Assembly: GCA_036389035.1 (NCBI GenBank) | Contig: DASVQQ010000010.1 | Span: 62,001 to 126,000, forward strand | Direction: 5' to 3' | DNA from: Jatrophihabitans sp. | GTDB lineage: Bacteria; Actinomycetota; Actinomycetes; Mycobacteriales; Jatrophihabitantaceae | DNA length: 64,000 bases | Shown: positions 16,484-25,065 of the stretch, in pieces | Layout of the letters: every line of letters starts with the position of its first letter | How positions within the stretch are numbered: position 1 is the stretch's first letter | Translations under genes and position numbers: made by a program | Notes under the pieces: model-generated | Database searches by the model: none | Seen by the model: only the letters and a program-made list of their open reading frames with translations | What the model was told of the DNA's origin: nothing

Positions 16484-18154
16484 TCAGCGCCGGCCGCCGC
16501 CTCGATTCGGATCGCAGTATTCGAGCACCGCCTCGATCACGGGCCGACCCAGGCCGGCGCCTGCCGAGCCGAACACGCCGGGTCCGGAGCCGCTGGATCG
16601 GCTGGCCAGGAACGCCTCGGCGACCGCGGCGGCGCCCGGGTCCGCGTCAGGTGACCCTGCCGCCCTGACCAGCAGGCTGGCCTGCAACGTGCGGGCCAGC
16701 AACCCGGCCAGGCCGCGGGCCGAGCGGGCATCGGCGTCCGGGTCCGCGCCCAATCCGGCTAACCGCTCGGCCAGCTGGTCGGTGGCCGCGTCGAGCCGGC
16801 GGTCAGCCCCGGCGGACAGCGCCAGCTCGTCCTGCAGCGCCTGCACCGAGTCGGGCTCGCGGCTCGCCGCGCGCACCACATCCAGCGCGATGACGTTGCC
16901 CGAGCCCTCCCAGATCGAGTTCAGCGGCGACTCGCGAAAGTACCTCGGCAGCGGGGACTCCTCGACGTAACCGGCGCCGCCCAGGCACTCCAGGGCCTCG
17001 CCGACCACCATCGGAGTGCGCTTGCAGACCCAGAACTTCGCCGCGGCCAGGGCCAGCCGCAACAGCGGCGTCTCGGCACGGTCTACCGCCGTGGCCAGTC
17101 GCAGGAACAGCGCCGCCGCGGCCTGCGCCTCGACCGCGAGATCGGCCACCACCTCTTGCATCAGCGGCTGGTCGGACAGCCTGGCGCCGAAGGCGTCCCG
17201 GCCGGCGATGTGGTGCATGGCCTGGGTCAGGGCGGCTCGCTGCACTGCCGCCGAGCCGATCACGCAGTCCAGCCGGGTCATGCCGACCATCTCCAGGATG
17301 GTGCGCACGCCGCGTCCCTCAACGCCCACCAGCCAGCCGGTGCTGGCCTCGAACTCCACCTCGGACGAGGCGTTGGACCGGTTGCCGAGCTTGTCCTTCA
17401 GCCGTTGCAGCGCGAAGACGTTGCGGCTGCCGTCGGGCAGCACGCGGGGCACCAGAAAGCAGCTCAAGCCGGATTCGGCCTGCGCCAGCACCAGGAACAG
17501 GTCGCACATCGGCGCCGAGCAGAACCATTTGTGGCCAGTGATCGAGTAGCTGCCGTCGGCGTTGGGCACTGCCCGGGTGGTGTTGGCCCGGACGTCGGAG
17601 CCACCCTGCTTCTCGGTCATCGCCATGCCGGCCAGCAGGCCGGACTTGGCGGCCGGCGCCCGCAACCCGAAGTCATAGCTCAGGCTGGTCAGCCCGGGCT
17701 CGTACTCGGCCGCCAGCTCGGGGCTGTGCCGCAGCGCGGGCAGCACCGCGTAGGTCATCGAGATGGGGCAGCCGTGGCCCTGCTCGAGCTGGCCCCACAC
17801 GTAGAAGCCGGCCGCCCGGACCAGGTGGGCGTTCGGGCTGGGATCTGTCCAGGGCGCGGCGTGCAGGCCGTTGGCGACGGCCACGCCCATCAGCTGGTGC
17901 CAGGACGGGTGGAACTCCACCTCGTCGATGCGGTTGCCGTACCGATCGTGGCTGCGCAGCACCGGGGGGTACAGGTTGGCCAGCCGCGCCCAGTCCTGCG
18001 CCTCGGGGCTGCCGGCCTGCCGGCCCAGCAGGCTCAGCCGGCGCAGTTGACCGGCATCGGCCCCGGACAGCGCCGCCGACAGCGCGCGGTCGTCGTCGAA
18101 GAGGTTGACCCCGTCCCACGGCGCGGGGACGTTGAGGACCTGGTGGGTGGGCAC
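16484..18154 (-). CDS. aidB: AidB-like acyl-CoA dehydrogenase family protein
   Basis: A 556-residue flavoprotein of the AidB subfamily, isovaleryl-CoA-dehydrogenase-like proteins linked to the response to DNA alkylation. Characteristic stretches are the N-terminal NVPAPWDGVNLFDDDRAL, the FAD-domain sequence MAMTEKQGGSDVRANTT, TGHKWFCSAPMCDLFLV, and the C-terminal RYFRESPLNSIWEGSGNV with the conserved Glu of the family. It is longer than metabolic acyl-CoA dehydrogenases (about 380), as AidB is, because of an extra C-terminal domain. Whether it binds DNA is not evident. It stands alone, upstream of a strong hairpin that probably ends the htrA transcript. Confidence 0.88.
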   Translation of the reverse strand: MPTHQVLNVPAPWDGVNLFDDDRALSAALSGADAGQLRRLSLLGRQAGSPEAQDWARLANLYPPVLRSHDRYGNRIDEVEFHPSWHQLMGVAVANGLHAAPWTDPSPNAHLVRAAGFYVWGQLEQGHGCPISMTYAVLPALRHSPELAAEYEPGLTSLSYDFGLRAPAAKSGLLAGMAMTEKQGGSDVRANTTRAVPNADGSYSITGHKWFCSAPMCDLFLVLAQAESGLSCFLVPRVLPDGSRNVFALQRLKDKLGNRSNASSEVEFEASTGWLVGVEGRGVRTILEMVGMTRLDCVIGSAAVQRAALTQAMHHIAGRDAFGARLSDQPLMQEVVADLAVEAQAAAALFLRLATAVDRAETPLLRLALAAAKFWVCKRTPMVVGEALECLGGAGYVEESPLPRYFRESPLNSIWEGSGNVIALDVVRAASREPDSVQALQDELALSAGADRRLDAATDQLAERLAGLGADPDADARSARGLAGLLARTLQASLLVRAAGSPDADPGAAAVAEAFLASRSSGSGPGVFGSAGAGLGRPVIEAVLEYCDPNRGGGRR

Positions 18155-18216
18155 GGGCCGAGGTTACCCGCCGGTAGCCTGCGGCGTCACGACTGCTGAG
18201 CGCTCAGAAATTGGCC

Positions 18217-18251
18217 GCAGCCGGGCCGCGAGAATCTCGCGGCCCGGCTGC
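18217..18251 (-). terminator. strong hairpin downstream of the HtrA gene
   Basis: A perfect 16-bp GC-rich stem (arms 18217-18232 and 18236-18251) with a three-base loop lies 70 bp beyond the HtrA stop and just upstream of the aidB start. Read on the minus strand it is followed by GGCCAATTTCT, a weak T-containing tract, so it is best explained as the htrA terminator. Confidence 0.6.
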
Positions 18252-18320
18252 TGGGAACGACGCCCGGGCCTGGTCGGCCTGGGTTGTGCCTCAGGTGGAC
18301 CGGGGGCGGGCGTCGGTGGC

Positions 18321-19751
18321 TCAGCTGGTCGTGGAACCCAGTGTGACCTCGATCTCGGCAGTCTTGCCACCGCGAATGTAAGTGATCTTGACCCGCTCGC
18401 CCGGCGCGTGGTTGCGGACCGCCGCGATCAGCGAGTCGGCGGTGGTGACCCGCTGACCGTCGAGGGAGGTGACGATGTCGCCCTTCTTCAAACCGGCCTT
18501 GGCCGCCGCTCCGCCGTCGGTCACCGCGCGCAGCGGCACGCCAGGCTGGGACTGGGTGGTGTTCTGCATCCCGCCGACCTCGACGCCCAGCACGGCGCGG
18601 GTGGCCTTGCCGGTGGCGATCAGCTCGCTGGCGATCCGGCTGGCCTCGTCGGAGGGGATCGCGAAGCCGATGCCGATGTTGCCGGCCTGCTGGCCGGGGA
18701 TCTGCAGGCCGCGGGAGTTCTCGGTGGCGATTGCGGCGTTGATGCCGACCACCGAGCCGTTGAGGTCGACCAGCGGGCCGCCGGAGTTGCCGGGGTTGAT
18801 CGCCGCGTCGGTCTGGATCGCCGCGAACACCGCCTCACCGTTGTCACCGGCGCGCACCGGCCGGGACAGGTTGCTGACGATGCCGGCGGTCACCGTGTCG
18901 GACAGGCCCAGCGGCGCGCCGACCGCGACCACGCTCTGCCCCACGCTCAGCGAGCTGGACTTGGCGAAGGTCGCCGCGGGCAGGTTGCTGAGGCCCTCGA
19001 CCTTGATCACGGCCAGGTCGTCAGCGGGGTCCCGGCCGACGATCTTGGCCGGGGCGGTGCGCCCGTCGGCCAGCATGACCTGGATCCTGCCGGTCCCGTT
19101 CGCGGTGGAGACCACGTGGTCGTTGGTGAGGATGTAGCCGTCCGGGCGGATGATGACGCCCGAGCCGGTGCCGGACTCCTGGCCGCTGGTGACCCCGATG
19201 GTCACCACGCTGGGCCGGATCTTGGCCGCAGCAGCCCCGATCGTGCCATCCAGCTGGGCGGCCGGCGCGCCGGTGGCGTTGGTGATCCGCAGGCCGGTGT
19301 TCACCGAGGCGCTGTCGTCGCGGTCGGCCAGCGCGACCACCCCGCCGCCGACGCCGCCACCGAGCAGGGCGGCGAGCAGGGCGGTTACCAGCAGCGACCG
19401 GCCGCGCCGGCGGCGGCCGGTGGGCTCGGCCGGTGGCGGGCCGTCCAGGCGAGGCAGTTGCTGGGTGTGCTGGACCGGCTGGTAACCCTGCGGCGGGGGT
19501 GGGTAGCCGTGGTGGGCGAAGTCGCCACCGCCGTACGGAGTGGGCGGCTGAAAGGCGGGCGCCGGCGGGTAGTACGCCTGCTGGTAGCCGCCGGCCTGCG
19601 GCGACTGGCCGGGCTGGTAACTGTGGGTCGGCTGCGTTGCGGGCTCGACCCGCTGCGCGGCGGGCTCGACCCGCTCCGGCGCGCGCTCCGGCTCGGGCGC
19701 GGCCGAGTTCTCGCCAGCTGAAGGCGGTGGCGGGTACTCGTGGGAGCTCAT
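18321..19751 (-). CDS. membrane-anchored HtrA/DegP-like serine protease with PDZ domain
   Basis: An S1C-family protease that degrades or processes misfolded proteins on the outer face of the membrane. Order of parts: a Pro/Gln/Tyr-rich cytoplasmic tail (about 1-115), an Arg cluster, one transmembrane helix (about 119-141), the trypsin-like domain with catalytic His in TNDHVV (~212), Asp in PADDLAV (~245) and Ser in NPGNSGGPLV (~323), and a C-terminal PDZ domain (GVPLRAVTDGGAAAKAGLKK onward). The usual actinobacterial arrangement of disordered N-terminal tail plus single anchor is complete. The ATG at 19751 is preferred; a GTG two codons earlier is possible. It lies alone between two hairpin/repeat regions. 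Confidence 0.93.
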   Translation of the reverse strand: MSSHEYPPPPSAGENSAAPEPERAPERVEPAAQRVEPATQPTHSYQPGQSPQAGGYQQAYYPPAPAFQPPTPYGGGDFAHHGYPPPPQGYQPVQHTQQLPRLDGPPPAEPTGRRRRGRSLLVTALLAALLGGGVGGGVVALADRDDSASVNTGLRITNATGAPAAQLDGTIGAAAAKIRPSVVTIGVTSGQESGTGSGVIIRPDGYILTNDHVVSTANGTGRIQVMLADGRTAPAKIVGRDPADDLAVIKVEGLSNLPAATFAKSSSLSVGQSVVAVGAPLGLSDTVTAGIVSNLSRPVRAGDNGEAVFAAIQTDAAINPGNSGGPLVDLNGSVVGINAAIATENSRGLQIPGQQAGNIGIGFAIPSDEASRIASELIATGKATRAVLGVEVGGMQNTTQSQPGVPLRAVTDGGAAAKAGLKKGDIVTSLDGQRVTTADSLIAAVRNHAPGERVKITYIRGGKTAEIEVTLGSTTS

Positions 19752-19825
19752 GCCCACACTCTGGGTCGTGTCGCTGTGCGATGGCTGTGAGGGTGTGCAG
19801 CTTGCGATATGACTGCCTGCAGGAC

Positions 19826-19900
19826 GCTCAGCCAGGCAGGCTCAGCCTCAACCAGGCAGGCTCAGCCAGGCAGGCAGGCTCAGCCAGGCAGCCCGCTCAG
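19826..19900. repeat. irregular GCTCAG-CCAGGCAG tandem copies at the GGEEF gene end
   Basis: GCTCAG recurs at 19826, 19840, 19860, 19879 and 19895, mostly followed by CCAGGCAG or close variants, with spacings of 14 to 20 bases. The last copy holds the stop of the minus-strand GGEEF gene (19897-19899); the other four lie downstream of that stop. Confidence 0.75.
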
Positions 19901-21213
19901 CCCGGCCCGGCACAGTCAGGCAGGCTCGGCGGCAGCCCGATCCGGTCGCGGCCGGACTGCTTGGCCAGGTAGAGCGCGTTGTCGGCCTGCTCCATCAGCT
20001 CGGTGAGGAGCTGGCCGTGCTGGGGGTAGGCCGCGATCCCGATCGAGGCGGTGAGCCAGATCCGCTGGCCGGCAGCGGTCGAGTTGATGACCAGGCCGCG
20101 GATCCGGCTCAGGATCCGCTCGGACACCTGGCAGGCCTCGTCCATGCCGAGGTCGTCGAGGAATATCACGAACTCCTCGCCGCCGAACCGGGCGACGGCG
20201 TCATAACCGCGCAGCTCGCGTTTGAGGGCGTCGCCGATGGCTTTGAGCGCGGCGTCGCCGGCCAGGTGGCCCGCGGTGTCGTTGACCCTCTTGAAATGAT
20301 CCAGGTCCATCAGCAGGACGGCGCACGGGGTGCTTTCCCGCTGGGCGCGCAGCAGTTCCCGCTGGGACAACTCCTGCCAGGCCGCCGCGTTCAACAGCCC
20401 GGTCTTGGAGTCGGTGGTCGCCGCGACTTCCAGCTGGGAGACCAGCGAGCTGCGCTGCAGCAGCAACATCAGGATCAGCACGGTAGGCGTCAGCCAGGCC
20501 AGTCGCAGGATGATCTCGGCGGTCATCACGCCGAGCACCAGGGTCGCGGCCTCCAGCCCCAACTCCTCCTTGGCCGGCAGCAGCCCGGCCAGCGACTGGG
20601 CGCCGGAGGCCAGGTAGATCACCATGACCACCAGCCCGGTGTTGATCAAAAAAAAGGTCACGGCGGCGGTCGAGACGGCCACCGCGGTCAGCGCGCCGGG
20701 CGCGAGCTCCTCGATCCGGGGCTGGATCGAGGTGGCCACCACCTTGGCGGCCAGGGCGGCGATCACCACGGTGGCGCCGGTGTAGGTGAGCCGGTAGACG
20801 ACCGCCTTCTGCTGCCGCCGGCGCATCGCCGCCACCAGGAACAGGCCCCATGCCAGGGCCGCGGTGTACCCGATCGGCAGGATCAGCACCCCGGCGAACG
20901 CCCACACCGACTGCAGGCCGATCAGCACCGCTCCACCTACGAGGTAGCGGCGCATCCGCTGCATCCGGTAGGTGATCTCGGAGTAGGCGATGCTGAGCAG
21001 CAGCAGGGCGACCAGTCGTGCCGTCGCCGTCGCGGTCAGGCACTCGCGGTAACTCACGGCCAGGCTCAGCGCGGTGGCGACCACCGTGATCAGCTCGACG
21101 CCGACGATCAGCGCCAGTGCCCTGGGCGGCACCGTCCACAATCGCCAGCCCCTCAGCCAGCCGAGCCGGCCGCGCGCCAGCCCGTCCGCCGGGTCGAGGC
21201 TGGGGGCTGACAT
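19897..21213 (-). CDS. multi-pass membrane diguanylate cyclase (GGEEF)
   Basis: This protein should make cyclic di-GMP from GTP. From the ATG at 21213 it has 438 residues: about eight hydrophobic helices (LALIVGVELITVVATALSLA, then LLLLSIAYSEITYRM, and so on) forming an integral sensor, then a GGDEF domain with DLDHFKRVNDTAGHLAGD and the active-site sequence RFGGEEFVIFL. Directly before it, RGYD sits five residues upstream of GGEEF, the spacing of an inhibitory I-site (RxxD). The domain therefore looks both active and feedback-inhibited. The upstream in-frame extension to 21537 is AT-richer and not conserved-looking, so it was left out. A degenerate paralogue lies at 55872-56984. Confidence 0.88.
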   Translation of the reverse strand: MSAPSLDPADGLARGRLGWLRGWRLWTVPPRALALIVGVELITVVATALSLAVSYRECLTATATARLVALLLLSIAYSEITYRMQRMRRYLVGGAVLIGLQSVWAFAGVLILPIGYTAALAWGLFLVAAMRRRQQKAVVYRLTYTGATVVIAALAAKVVATSIQPRIEELAPGALTAVAVSTAAVTFFLINTGLVVMVIYLASGAQSLAGLLPAKEELGLEAATLVLGVMTAEIILRLAWLTPTVLILMLLLQRSSLVSQLEVAATTDSKTGLLNAAAWQELSQRELLRAQRESTPCAVLLMDLDHFKRVNDTAGHLAGDAALKAIGDALKRELRGYDAVARFGGEEFVIFLDDLGMDEACQVSERILSRIRGLVINSTAAGQRIWLTASIGIAAYPQHGQLLTELMEQADNALYLAKQSGRDRIGLPPSLPDCAGPG

Positions 21214-21702
21214 GGCGCCGATCGAGCTCCAAACGTCTGGAGGAGGAGGGATGAGACGACTCGACAGTGTGTGGCCGCACCGTGGCGTCATACGTTTAAC
21301 GCAGCTCAGTAGTAGCAAAAAGTATGCCGCAAGATTGTCGGACTGAATTGTCACAATGCTGTCACTGTCAGCAACCAACGGCGGCACGTACCTGGTCTTG
21401 TCAGGTTCCACAATATGCGAAACCCACCCAGATCGACCAAGATGTCTACCAGTAAGATCCAGACGCCTGGCGTCGTAGATTCGCGCGGTGAATGACCTCA
21501 TTCGTCGCGCGCCAGCAGCTGAACCCACAGCTGACAAGGGAGGTGCTCACCATGCTGCACGCCGAATGGCCGTAACCTCCCACCGGTCCTGACAAGACCA
21601 CCTCTCAACCAGCGCCGGCGCCGCGTCGATCCAAGCGGCGCCGGTCATGCTGGCTTGTGCCGGCTGTGCTGCTTGTGACCGCGCGTGAAGGGGTGATGCC
21701 GT
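21214..21702. other. 489-bp intergenic region with paired structures
   Basis: No convincing protein gene. It holds ATTGTCACAAT, a perfect 11-bp palindrome (21347-21357), in the upstream region of the GGEEF gene. It also holds a strong GGGAGG with a seven-codon ORF (ATG 21552 to TAA 21575) whose ribosome-binding site can pair with ACCTCCC at 21575-21581. An inverted repeat with 10-bp GC arms lies at 21615-21624 and 21635-21644. The last two precede the EphD-like gene and could act as its leader. Confidence 0.4.
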
Positions 21703-22578
21703 ATGACTCCCAGCTGGGTGAAGGCGACCGACGGCTTGGAACTGGCGGTGTACGAGGCAGGCGATCCCGGCGCTGCCACCATCGTCGCGATTCACGGCTA
21801 CCCCGACAACGCCTCGATCTGGAACGGGGTTGTCGAGCTGTTGCGCGAGAAGTACCACGTCGTCAGCTACGACGTGCGCGGCGCCGGCCGATCAGGCACC
21901 CCTGGCAGCCGCGCCGGTTACCGCCTCGACCAGCTCGAAGCCGACTTCAACTCGGTCATCGAGGCCGTCAGCCCGGATCGTCCGGTGCACCTGCTGGCTC
22001 ATGACTGGGGATCGATCCAGGGCTGGCAGTGCGTCACCAGCACACGGCTGCAGGACCGGATCGCCAGCTACACCTCCATCTCAGGGCCGGGCCTGGAGCA
22101 GGCCGGCCGCTGGCTGCGCTCCAAGCTGCGGCCCTCACCGCGCGAGCTGGCGACCCTGTTCCAGCAGCTGGGCCGCTCGTTCTACCTGCCGCTCTTCCAG
22201 GTTCCCGGGCTGCCCGAACTGGGCTGGCGCAGCGGGGTGCTGGACCGGCTGATGGGCCAGCGGCGGTCGGCCGCCGACGAGCGGTCACTGGCCGACCGGA
22301 TCAACGGACTGGAGCTCTACCGGGCCAACAGGCGTCCACAGCGCTCGCCCTCGGCACGCGCGCGCGCCGGCATGCCGGTCCAGGTGCTGGCGCCGACCGG
22401 TGATCCGTTCGTCAGCGTGTCGCTGCAGACCGAGGCCCCGGTGCCCTACGCCAGCGACCTGCGCATTCACACGGTGGCGGGTGGGCACTGGATCATGCGG
22501 CGCCATCCCGAGGTGGTGGCCCAGGCCTGCGCCCAGCTGGTAGACGAGGTGGAGCGCGGCGACCGCCGGCAGGGCTGA
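21703..22578 (+). CDS. EphD-like alpha/beta hydrolase without the SDR domain
   Basis: A 291-residue alpha/beta-hydrolase. The oxyanion motif HGYPDN (about residues 30-35) and the nucleophile elbow AHDWGS (Asp near residue 100) place it with epoxide hydrolases and dehalogenases rather than serine hydrolases. The wording YDVRGAGRSGTP and DRPVHLLAHDWGSIQ is that of the N-terminal half of mycobacterial EphD, a fused hydrolase/short-chain dehydrogenase. Here the protein ends after the hydrolase domain (GGHWIMRRHPEVVAQA), and no dehydrogenase follows. The catalytic His is probably in GGHWIM. The substrate is unknown. GAAGGGG lies nine bases before the ATG. Confidence 0.82.
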   Translation: MTPSWVKATDGLELAVYEAGDPGAATIVAIHGYPDNASIWNGVVELLREKYHVVSYDVRGAGRSGTPGSRAGYRLDQLEADFNSVIEAVSPDRPVHLLAHDWGSIQGWQCVTSTRLQDRIASYTSISGPGLEQAGRWLRSKLRPSPRELATLFQQLGRSFYLPLFQVPGLPELGWRSGVLDRLMGQRRSAADERSLADRINGLELYRANRRPQRSPSARARAGMPVQVLAPTGDPFVSVSLQTEAPVPYASDLRIHTVAGGHWIMRRHPEVVAQACAQLVDEVERGDRRQG

Positions 22579-22901
22579 GCCCTAGCTCGACTCATAGTGC
22601 GACGACACCAGGGTGCGACGCCGGGCCGGTGCGCGTCGCGGGGGGCTTGACGTAGGTCGCGGCTCCGGCGCCGCACACCCCTTCAACGGTTGACTGCACG
22701 GTTTGGTGCCTGGATCCGCTCGCTTTAAAAATGCCGAACAGCTCGGTACGGTCGGGACATCGGCTCAACCCGGCAGCCGAGCGACCCGCGCCGATGCGCC
22801 GACCGCGGCAGTGGCCGAACCGTGAACGGACTTCGCGAGCGTCCAGCGCTGTCAGGGGCCGAGTGCGTCACCGTAAGACAACTCGAAGGACGTGCCAGCA
22901 C
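22579..22901. other. 323-bp region upstream of dps
   Basis: This region holds no convincing gene. A GTGCGACGMC motif is repeated about 16 bases apart near 22600. A TTGACT at 22690-22695 lacks a matching -10 element at normal spacing, and GAAGGA at 22885-22890 is the probable dps ribosome-binding site. The dps promoter is presumably here but could not be fixed. Confidence 0.35.
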
Positions 22902-23522
22902 ATGTCGACCGACTCTTCCCCCGCCGCACGCCAGCGGACCGCCTACACGATTCCCGGCATCGCCCAGGGCGACGCCGATGACCTGGTGGCCCTGCTGCAG
23001 GACCGGCTGCACGCGTTGAACGACCTCGCGCTGACCCTCAAGCACATCCACTGGAACGTGGTGGGCACCCACTTCATCGCGGTGCACACCATGCTGGACC
23101 CGCAGGTCGACGCGGTGCGGTTGATGGTGGACGACACCGCCGAGCGGATCGCCACGCTGGGCGGCTCGCCGATCGGCACCCCGGGCGCGCTGGTCGCCGG
23201 GCGCAGCTGGGATGACTACTCACTCGGCCGGGCCACCGCGCTGGAGCACCTGGCCGCCCTGGACCTCGTCTACGGCGGCGTCATCGAAAGCCACCGCAAG
23301 GCCATCGAGGCCACCGAGGAGCCGGATCCGGTCAGCCAGGACATGCTCATCGGCCAGGCCAGGTTGCTGGAGCAGTACCAGTGGTTCGTCCGGGCGCACC
23401 TGGAGTCCGCGGACGGCCGGCTCACCACCGCCGGCGCCCACACCGAGCAGCAGGCGGCCGACTCCGCGCCGGCCGACGCCGTGCAGTCGGCCATCGACCC
23501 GGCGCAGGGACAGCCCTCATGA
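22902..23522 (+). CDS. dps: Dps-family ferritin-like protein
   Basis: Dps proteins form dodecamers that oxidise and store iron with hydrogen peroxide and can coat DNA in stationary phase. The 206-residue product begins at ATG 22902 with GAAGGA eleven bases upstream; the in-frame extension to 22731 is not Dps-like. The intersubunit ferroxidase ligands are visible in LKHIHWNVVG, followed by FIAVHTMLDPQVD and DDTAERIATLGG. The four-helix domain ends near residue 170 (EQYQWFVRAHLES). An Ala/Asp-rich C-terminal tail of about 30 residues follows, of the kind that modulates DNA binding in mycobacterial Dps. Its stop overlaps a short proline-rich ORF. Confidence 0.93.
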   Translation: MSTDSSPAARQRTAYTIPGIAQGDADDLVALLQDRLHALNDLALTLKHIHWNVVGTHFIAVHTMLDPQVDAVRLMVDDTAERIATLGGSPIGTPGALVAGRSWDDYSLGRATALEHLAALDLVYGGVIESHRKAIEATEEPDPVSQDMLIGQARLLEQYQWFVRAHLESADGRLTTAGAHTEQQAADSAPADAVQSAIDPAQGQPS

Positions 23523-23773
23523 CCGATCCGATCGCACCCAGCCCGACGGTGCCCCCGATCGATCCGGGCCCGACGGTGCCCCCGATCTCGCCGGAGCCGA
23601 GCCCCACGGAGCCCGAGCCGGTTCCGGGGCCGACCCCGCCGCAGCCGATGCCTGGGCCCGGTCCGGAGCCAGGCCCGCCGGCGCCGAGCCCGGCGCCCAG
23701 CCCGCCGGAGCCCGGCCCGCTGCCGGATCCGGGCCCGCTGCCGGATCCCAGCGGGCCCGGCCTGGTCGGTTAA
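23519..23773 (+). CDS. proline-rich 84-residue protein coupled to dps
   Basis: The ATG at 23519 overlaps the dps stop as ATGA. The product is about half proline, made of short repeats like PGPTVPP, PSPTEPEP and PLPDPGPLPDP, with many Gly, Ser and Glu and no hydrophobic segment. It would be disordered. The overlap suggests translational coupling to dps, but a low-complexity frame can also remain open by chance in GC-rich DNA, so existence of the protein is uncertain. It ends at a TAA nine bases before the convergent beta-clamp stop. Confidence 0.5.
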   Translation: MTDPIAPSPTVPPIDPGPTVPPISPEPSPTEPEPVPGPTPPQPMPGPGPEPGPPAPSPAPSPPEPGPLPDPGPLPDPSGPGLVG

Positions 23774-23781
23774 CCGGCCGA

Positions 23782-24915
23782 TCAGCCTTCGGGCATCCGC
23801 ACCGACATCACGACGTAGCGGAAGCCGGGGATGACCTCGCCGTTGTCGTCGGCCGGCAGCATCATCACCGGCTTGTGGGTCGAGACGAAGGACAGGATCA
23901 CGTTCGGGGAGCCGACCGCGCCCAGGCCGTCGAGCATGAACTGCGGGTTGATGGCGATCTTGAGGGTCTCGCCCTCGAGCTTGGCCTCGGTGGCTTCCCG
24001 GGCCCGGGCCGAACCCAGCCCGCCGGCCTCGATCACCAGCTCGTCCTCATTGACCTGCAACCGCAGCGGGTTGCCGCGGTCGGTGACCAGCGCGATCCGG
24101 TGCACCACGTCGGTCAGGTCCTTGGTGGCGATGGTCAACCGGCTGTTGTGGCTGGTCGGGAAGATCGCCCGCACGTTGGGGTAGGGCCCGGACATGATCC
24201 GGGAGGTGGTCTGGCGCGACTGCGAGCCGAGCCCGACCAGGGACTGGTCGGTGGACACCGGGTCCAGGTGCAGCTGCACGTCACCGCCGGCGGCGCCCAG
24301 CGCCCGAGCCGTGTCCGACAGCGCCTTGGCCGGGATCAGCGCGCTCATCTCGAGGTCGGGACGCTCGGGCTGCCAGGCCAGCTCGGTCATCGCCAGCCGG
24401 TAGCGGTCGGTCGCCGACATGGTGATCCGGTCACCGGCCATCTCGACCTGCACGCCGGTGAGCATCGGCAGCGTCTCGTCGCGGCCGGCGGCGATCGTGA
24501 CCCGGCTGACCGCGGTGCTGAACTCGGCGGCCTTGATGGTGCCGGCCAGCTCGGGCATCGGGGGGAGGCGCGGGTAGTCCTCCAGCGGCAGGGTGGGCAG
24601 CGTGAACTGGGCGCCGCCGCAGGTCAGCTCGACGCTGTCACCGACCAGTTCGACGTCCACCGGCTTGGCCGGCAGTGCCTTGGTGATCTCGGCCAGCAAC
24701 CGGCCGGCGACCACCGCCGAGCCCTCCTCGAAGAGCTGGATGTCCAGGTCGCACCGGGTCGAGACCTCGTAGTCGAAGCCGGACAGCTGCAGCTGGCCCT
24801 CCTTGGCCTGCAGCAGCAGGCCGGCCAACACCGGCACCGGCAGGCGGGTCGGGATGCTGCGGGCGGTCCAGGCGACGGCCTCGGCGAACTCTTGCCGCTG
24901 TAGTCGAAACTTCAT
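23782..24915 (-). CDS. DNA polymerase III beta-clamp paralogue
   Basis: A 377-residue sliding-clamp protein. The start at 24915 has AGGAGG six bases upstream and gives MKFRLQRQEFAEAVAWTARS, the usual DnaN beginning. Three clamp domains are recognisable: PVPVLAGLLLQA, FDYEVSTRCDL and GRLLAEITKALPAKPV in domain 1; AAGRDETLPMLTGV and SATDRYRLAMTEL in domain 2; and a diverged domain 3 ending FRYVVMSVRMPEG instead of the usual LLMPVRL. The gene is isolated, flanked by dps and a permease, not by dnaA or recF as the main dnaN is, and domain 3 is more divergent than the first two. It is probably a second clamp for a specialised polymerase, though it could be the only dnaN of a rearranged chromosome. 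Confidence 0.85.
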   Translation of the reverse strand: MKFRLQRQEFAEAVAWTARSIPTRLPVPVLAGLLLQAKEGQLQLSGFDYEVSTRCDLDIQLFEEGSAVVAGRLLAEITKALPAKPVDVELVGDSVELTCGGAQFTLPTLPLEDYPRLPPMPELAGTIKAAEFSTAVSRVTIAAGRDETLPMLTGVQVEMAGDRITMSATDRYRLAMTELAWQPERPDLEMSALIPAKALSDTARALGAAGGDVQLHLDPVSTDQSLVGLGSQSRQTTSRIMSGPYPNVRAIFPTSHNSRLTIATKDLTDVVHRIALVTDRGNPLRLQVNEDELVIEAGGLGSARAREATEAKLEGETLKIAINPQFMLDGLGAVGSPNVILSFVSTHKPVMMLPADDNGEVIPGFRYVVMSVRMPEG

Positions 24916-25013
24916 CCGTGGCCTCCTAGGCACTCAACGCAAGTCTGCACCGCGGCACATCGAGCACCTGCGTCAGGGCATGGTAATCCCAACCGGGCGA
25001 CGGCAAGCGCTCG

Positions 25014-25065
25014 GCTCAGTCCTGCTCGGCGCTAGTCCTGCTGGGCGCTCAGTCGGCCTGCTCGG
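25014..25065. repeat. three 16-19-bp units over the permease stop codon
   Basis: Units 25014-25030 (17 bp), 25031-25046 (16 bp) and 25047-25065 share GCTCAGTCCTGCTCGGC with small changes. The unit nearest the gene contains the permease stop (25049-25051); the other two lie downstream of it. Confidence 0.75.

Noticed and set aside
16484..18199. Large plus-strand open frame opposite the AidB-like gene
   Set aside because: It is a GC-rich shadow of the real gene and lacks any domain, as do other long antisense frames in the window.
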